Assembly: GCA_902780985.1 (NCBI GenBank)
Contig: CACZHN010000109.1
Span: 1 to 8,835 of the forward strand
Length of the DNA: 8,835 bases
Direction: 5' to 3'
DNA from: an uncultured Lachnospiraceae bacterium
GTDB lineage: Bacteria; Bacillota_A; Clostridia; Lachnospirales; Lachnospiraceae
Shown here: in pieces, positions 6,601-8,835 of the stretch
Layout of the letters: every line of letters starts with the position of its first letter
Numbering within the stretch: the first letter of the stretch is position 1
Notes under the pieces: model-generated
Seen by the model: only the letters and a program-made list of their open reading frames with translations
The model's database searches: none
What the model was told of the DNA's origin: nothing
Translations under genes and position numbers: made by a program

Positions 6601-8249
6601 TTCTCACGCTCCGCATCGATAGGCGGGTTTGTAACCTGTGCGAAAAGCTGTTTGAAATAATAGAACAGCGGCTGGTATTCCTTGGAAAGGGCTGCGATCG
6701 GGGTATCAACACCCATCGAGCCGATCTGCTCGGAACCGTTGAGAGCCATGTTGAGGATACCTTCATGGTAGTTCTCGTAGGTGTAACCGAAGGCCTTCTG
6801 CAGCTTCTTTCTTGCGTCGCCGGAGATATCAGGCACTTTCTCGTTAGGGATCTTGAGACTTGAAAGCTCAACCAGGCTCATGTCAAGCCACTCGCCGTAA
6901 GGGTTTCTGTGAGCGTATTTCTCTTTGATCTCCTGATCGGAGTAAATGCGGTTCTCGCGTGTATCCACAAGAAGCATCTTGCCCGGATACAGTCTGTCCT
7001 TTTTAACTATATGTTTTTCAGGCAGCGGAAGTACTCCTACCTCGGATGAGAGGATGAGTCTTCCGTCGTCCATAACGACGTATCTTGATGGTCTGAGTCC
7101 GTTCCTGTCGAGGATTGCACCCATCACATCGCCGTCCGAGAAGAGGATTGAAGCCGGGCCGTCCCATGGCTCCATCATTGTTGCGTAGTACTGGTAGAAA
7201 TCTCTCTCTTCCTGGGACAGAGTCTCGTTGTGAGCCCAAGGCTCAGGGATGGCGATCATGGCTGCGAGCGGCAGGTCCATACCGCTCATTACGAGGAACT
7301 CAAGTGTATTGTCAAGCATTGCAGAGTCGGATCCGCTGGAAGATATAACCGGAAGAACCTTTGTCATATCTTCTTCGGAAAATGCATCGCTGTGCATTGT
7401 TTCCTCTCTCGCAAGCATTTTATCCGCATTTCCCTTGATGGTATTGATCTCGCCGTTGTGAACCATGAGACGGTTCGGGTGAGCTCTGTTCCAGCTTGGG
7501 TTTGTGTTGGTGGAGAATCTTGAGTGAACCATGGCAATGGCTGACTCGTAATCCTGATCCTGAAGGTCGTGGAAGAAGGTCCTCAGCTGACCTACCAGGA
7601 ACATTCCCTTATATACTATGGTTCTGCAGGAAAGTGAAGGGATGTAGGTGTTCACGTTACACTGCTCGAACTCTCTTCTGATGATGTAGAGGAGACGGTC
7701 AAATGCGAGGTCGTCCCTCATATTCTCAGGGCGCTTGATGAATACCTGCTCAATAACAGGCATGCAGTCTCTTGCCTTGCTGCCCAGAACTTCAGGGGCT
7801 GTGTTAACCTTTCTCCATGCGAGGATAGTAAGGTCGTTCTTTCTTACTATGGTCTCGAACATGTTTCTGGCCTGCTTTCTCTCCAGATCCTTCTGAGGGA
7901 AGAAGAACATACCCACTGCGTAAGGTCTCTTGGAAATGCTGTCGCCGTCGTTTGCATTTGCGCTGTTGTCTGCGCTTCCTGCTGTCAGGTCTACGCCCTG
8001 TGCGGCCATTATCTTATTGAAAAACTTATGAGGAATCTGAGTCAGGATACCTACGCCGTCACCGGTCTCGCCTGTTGCGTCCTTTCCGGCTCTGTGCTCA
8101 AGGTTCTCAACTATACTGAGGGCATCCGCCACCAGTTTATGGCTCGGTGTACCGTCGATCTGAATGATGGCACCGATTCCACAGTTATCGTGCTCAAATG
8201 AAGCATCGTATAATCCGTTTTCTCTCAGCTTCTCAAAATTCGTATTCAT
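3645..8249 (-). CDS. gltB: Glutamate synthase large subunit (GltB), ferredoxin/NADPH GOGAT alpha chain
   Basis: Catalytic subunit that hydrolyses glutamine and transfers the ammonia, through an internal tunnel, to 2-oxoglutarate to make glutamate. 1534 aa, complete. Residues 1-22 are a propeptide ending before C23 (HDNCGIGAI), the N-terminal nucleophile of the class II amidotransferase domain (23 to about 430), which includes HNGEINTIKGN. A central domain follows. The FMN/synthase domain spans about 830-1210, with GEGGESDERI near 924 and GGTGAAPLSS near 1065. Its 3Fe-4S ligands are C1137, C1143 and C1148 (C-x5-C-x4-C in CVMMRVCQSDTC). A beta-helix (GXGXG) domain covers about 1270-1460. A polar insertion (about 88-107, rich in Ser, Asn, Asp) interrupts the amidotransferase domain. 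The start at 8249 is chosen for its GGAGG; an in-frame GTG at 8291 lies inside a leader hairpin. It forms an operon with gltD. Confidence 0.98.
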   Translation of the reverse strand: MNTNFEKLRENGLYDASFEHDNCGIGAIIQIDGTPSHKLVADALSIVENLEHRAGKDATGETGDGVGILTQIPHKFFNKIMAAQGVDLTAGSADNSANANDGDSISKRPYAVGMFFFPQKDLERKQARNMFETIVRKNDLTILAWRKVNTAPEVLGSKARDCMPVIEQVFIKRPENMRDDLAFDRLLYIIRREFEQCNVNTYIPSLSCRTIVYKGMFLVGQLRTFFHDLQDQDYESAIAMVHSRFSTNTNPSWNRAHPNRLMVHNGEINTIKGNADKMLAREETMHSDAFSEEDMTKVLPVISSSGSDSAMLDNTLEFLVMSGMDLPLAAMIAIPEPWAHNETLSQEERDFYQYYATMMEPWDGPASILFSDGDVMGAILDRNGLRPSRYVVMDDGRLILSSEVGVLPLPEKHIVKKDRLYPGKMLLVDTRENRIYSDQEIKEKYAHRNPYGEWLDMSLVELSSLKIPNEKVPDISGDARKKLQKAFGYTYENYHEGILNMALNGSEQIGSMGVDTPIAALSKEYQPLFYYFKQLFAQVTNPPIDAEREKIVTSRSVYVGKNGNLLEECASNCHVLKIHNPILTDLDMLKIKHLDKDGIKAATVSLLYYKSTPMKRVLNHLFVEVDKVYREGASILILSDRGVDENHVAIPSLLAVAAVHKHLVETRKCTAMSLILESGEPREVHHFATLLGYGASAVNPYLAHSTIQELIDDGILDKDYYAAVEDYDRAVLNGIVKISSKMGISAVKSYQGSKIFEAIGISKEVIDEYFTGTVSRVGGVSLDDIAAAVDAQHSKAFDPLGLPVDLELKTVGRHKFRADGENHRYNPKTIHMLQLSTREGDYDKFRQYTEMVDSEETGYLRSMMDFNFPENAVPLEEVESEESIMMRFKTGAMSYGSISEEAHQTLAIAMNHIHGKSNSGEGGESDERIESAGTANDRSSAIKQVASGRFGVTSKYLVSAREIQIKMAQGAKPGEGGHLPGKKVYPWIAKTRHSTPGVSLISPPPHHDIYSIEDLAQLIYDLKCSNDQARISVKLVSEAGVGTVAAGVAKAGAGVILVSGYDGGTGAAPLSSIHNAGLPWEMGLAETHQTLLSNGLRNQVVIETDGKLMSGRDVAIAAILGAEEFGFATAPLVTMGCVMMRVCQSDTCPMGVATQNPELRKRFKGKPEYVENFMRFIARELREYMAKLGIRKVEELVGRTDLLKVKEGLTDAEAKINLTQILADMSDIPRAEQTFHSDKVYDFKLEETKDEKVLLKDKAVKSILAKDFKGNGSININITNTDRTFGTLLGAEITRKYPDGLPDDTITVNCTGSGGQSFGAFIPKGLTLKITGDSNDYFGKGLSGGKLVVRAPEDAGYNAEENIIIGNVALYGATSGEAYIAGVAGERFCVRNSGATAVVEGVGEHGCEYMTGGRAVILGPTGKNFAAGMSGGIAYVLDEGNILYRNLNKQLVSMEQLTEKTDIEDLRKMIEKHVEATGSVKGQKILDNYEEYIPHFKKIIPADYKKMLHLIAACEEQGMNRSDAEVEAFKKLVG

Positions 8250-8255
8250 GACAAT

Positions 8256-8260
8256 CCTCC
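8256..8260 (-). promoter_or_regulatory. Ribosome binding site of gltB, deciding the start
   Basis: Minus strand GGAGG six bases before the ATG at 8249. The open frame continues upstream to a GTG at 8291, but that codon has no Shine-Dalgarno and sits in a hairpin. The 8249 start gives the expected short propeptide before the catalytic cysteine. Confidence 0.88.
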
Positions 8261-8269
8261 GTATTTTAC

Positions 8270-8291
8270 GTGCGCGAAACATTCGCTGCAC
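8270..8291 (-). other. Hairpin in gltB leader just upstream of the ribosome site
   Basis: On the minus strand GTGC (8291-8288) and GCGAA (8286-8282) pair with TTCGC and GCAC (8278-8270), leaving one bulged A (8287) and a 3-nt loop: 9 bp in total. It sits between the terminator-like hairpin and the Shine-Dalgarno, the same relative place as the hairpin at 1768-1793 in the amt leader. Function unknown. Confidence 0.45.
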
Positions 8292-8295
8292 GACA

Positions 8296-8331
8296 GAAAG
8301 GCGCTCTGAGTACGTATATACTCAAAGCGCC
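8296..8331 (-). terminator. Terminator-like hairpin in gltB leader (conserved element, copy 3)
   Basis: On the minus strand GGCGCTTTGAGTA (8331-8319) pairs with TACTCAGAGCGCC (8312-8300): 13 bp with a single U-G wobble and a 6-nt loop. The wobble would be a C-A mismatch on the plus strand, which fits selection on the minus-strand RNA. The following TTTCTGTC is a poor U-tract, so termination would be weak. The 5' side (8321-8340) shares 14 identical bases with the amt leader. It lies about 50 nt downstream of the predicted gltB transcription start. Confidence 0.65.
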
Positions 8332-8389
8332 ATTGCTTTTACATGTTATAGTTTTGATTTGTATATGTTTTCTTTTCGAAACAATTAAT

Positions 8390-8417
8390 AGTATATTACT
8401 TAATTTTCAAAAGTCAA
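8390..8417 (-). promoter_or_regulatory. Sigma-A-type promoter of gltBD
   Basis: Minus strand -35 TTGACT (8417-8412), a 16-nt spacer, and -10 TATACT (8395-8390); each hexamer is one base from consensus. The predicted start is near 8383, giving a leader of about 134 nt. The -35 begins 31 nt after the purF stop. Confidence 0.78.
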
Positions 8418-8421
8418 TAGG

Positions 8422-8439
8422 AAATTTTCTAAATTTTCT
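8422..8439 (-). promoter_or_regulatory. Tandem A/T-rich 9-mers upstream of gltB promoter
   Basis: AGAAAATTT occurs twice in a row on the minus strand (8439-8431 and 8430-8422), ending 4 bp before the -35 box. Positions 8423-8437 differ at 3 of 15 positions from the palindromic CodY consensus AATTTTCWGAAAATT. It may be an UP element or a regulator site; the sequence alone does not decide. Confidence 0.3.
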
Positions 8440-8448
8440 TTGGGATAT

Positions 8449-8835
8449 CTAGACCGGATACTTATTTGTAAAGCATGCGGTACATACCGGCAGGTCTCCG
8501 ACCATAGTCTTGAAATCCTCAATCCTAAGGTACTTAAGGGAATCCGCGCCAACGCTCCTGCAGATTTCCTCGTCCGAATGCTCGGAAGCAATAAGCTGCT
8601 TGGACGTCGGAACGTCGGTGCCGTAGTAGCAAGGATACAGGAACGGAGGTGAACTGATCCTTACATGAACTTCCTCGGCGCCCGCCTCGCGAAGCATTTC
8701 TATCAGCTGACGCATGGTGGTTCCGCGGACGATGGAGTCGTCGATGAGCACGATCTTCTTACCCTGAACCACGCCCTTCAGCACGCTGAGCTTCATGTGA
8801 ACCGCGGTGCGGCGCTCCTCATCGGTAGGCTTGAT
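8449..8835 (-). CDS. purF: Amidophosphoribosyltransferase (PurF), C-terminal part, 5' end cut by window edge
   Basis: First committed step of purine synthesis: transfer of glutamine amide nitrogen to PRPP, giving phosphoribosylamine. 128 residues and the TAG stop (8451-8449) are in the window; the frame is open through the right edge. The fragment starts in the phosphoribosyltransferase domain (IKPTDEERRTAVHMKLS) and includes the PRPP-binding loop VLIDDSIVRGTT (29-40), RISSPPFLYPCYYG and the tail VCTACFTNKYP. C69, C118 and C121 of the fragment match three of the four ligands of the 4Fe-4S cluster known in B. subtilis PurF (Cys382, Cys437, Cys440), so this is the Fe-S type. The missing N-terminus should hold the amidotransferase domain. 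No intrinsic terminator is visible in the 31 nt between its stop and the gltB -35. Confidence 0.96.
   Translation of the reverse strand: MKPTDEERRTAVHMKLSVLKGVVQGKKIVLIDDSIVRGTTMRQLIEMLREAGAEEVHVRISSPPFLYPCYYGTDVPTSKQLIASEHSDEEICRSVGADSLKYLRIEDFKTMVGDLPVCTACFTNKYPV

Noticed and set aside
8250..8291. GTG at 8291 as an upstream start of gltB adding 14 residues.
   Set aside because: No Shine-Dalgarno precedes it, it lies in a leader hairpin, and GGAGG correctly precedes the ATG at 8249, which gives the expected propeptide before the catalytic cysteine.
8300..8331. Classical ANTAR target with paired hexaloop hairpins (A at loop position 1, G at 4).
   Set aside because: The gltB hairpin has a 6-nt loop, but it reads TATACG, and the amt loops are 3, 5, 4 and 11 nt, so the loop rule is not met. 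The regulator is left open.

Overview
The window looks like the chromosome of a Gram-positive Clostridia member, probably Lachnospiraceae. The clues are strong AGGAGG-type ribosome sites, sigma-A-like promoters in A/T-rich gaps, moderate-GC coding DNA, an Amt fused to P-II, and a PurF with the cysteine pattern of the Fe-S type known from Bacillus subtilis. The family assignment is inference from sequence style; no marker gene is present. All genes lie on the minus strand, so transcription runs from high to low coordinates.

Layout in transcription order: (1) 8835-8449, the C-terminal 128 residues of purF, entering from the right edge. (2) 8448-8250, a 199-nt gap with a promoter, an A/T-rich upstream element, a terminator-like hairpin in the 5' leader, a second hairpin and the gltB ribosome site. 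(3) 8249-3645, gltB, the glutamate synthase large subunit (1534 aa, complete). (4) A 44-nt intercistronic hairpin. (5) 3600-2023, gltD, the small subunit (525 aa, complete). (6) 2022-1739, a 284-nt gap with a near-consensus promoter and a long leader carrying two terminator hairpins. (7) 1738-1, an ammonium transporter with a fused C-terminal P-II domain, running off the left edge. No gene-free stretch exceeds 300 nt.

Together the genes form a nitrogen-assimilation module. The Amt brings in ammonium, with its tethered P-II domain as the likely gate. Glutamine synthetase is not in the window. GltBD converts glutamine plus 2-oxoglutarate to two glutamates. PurF consumes glutamine for purine synthesis.

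The most notable point is regulatory. The gltB and amt leaders share a conserved block of about 20 nt (identical over 14 nt) that forms the 5' side of a terminator-like hairpin; the amt leader holds a second, diverged copy. This suggests common leader-RNA control of both units. Two further oddities are in the amt gene: a perfect in-frame 36-bp tandem duplication in the last transmembrane helix, and a P-II T-loop that keeps the pore-blocking arginine but lacks the uridylylation tyrosine.
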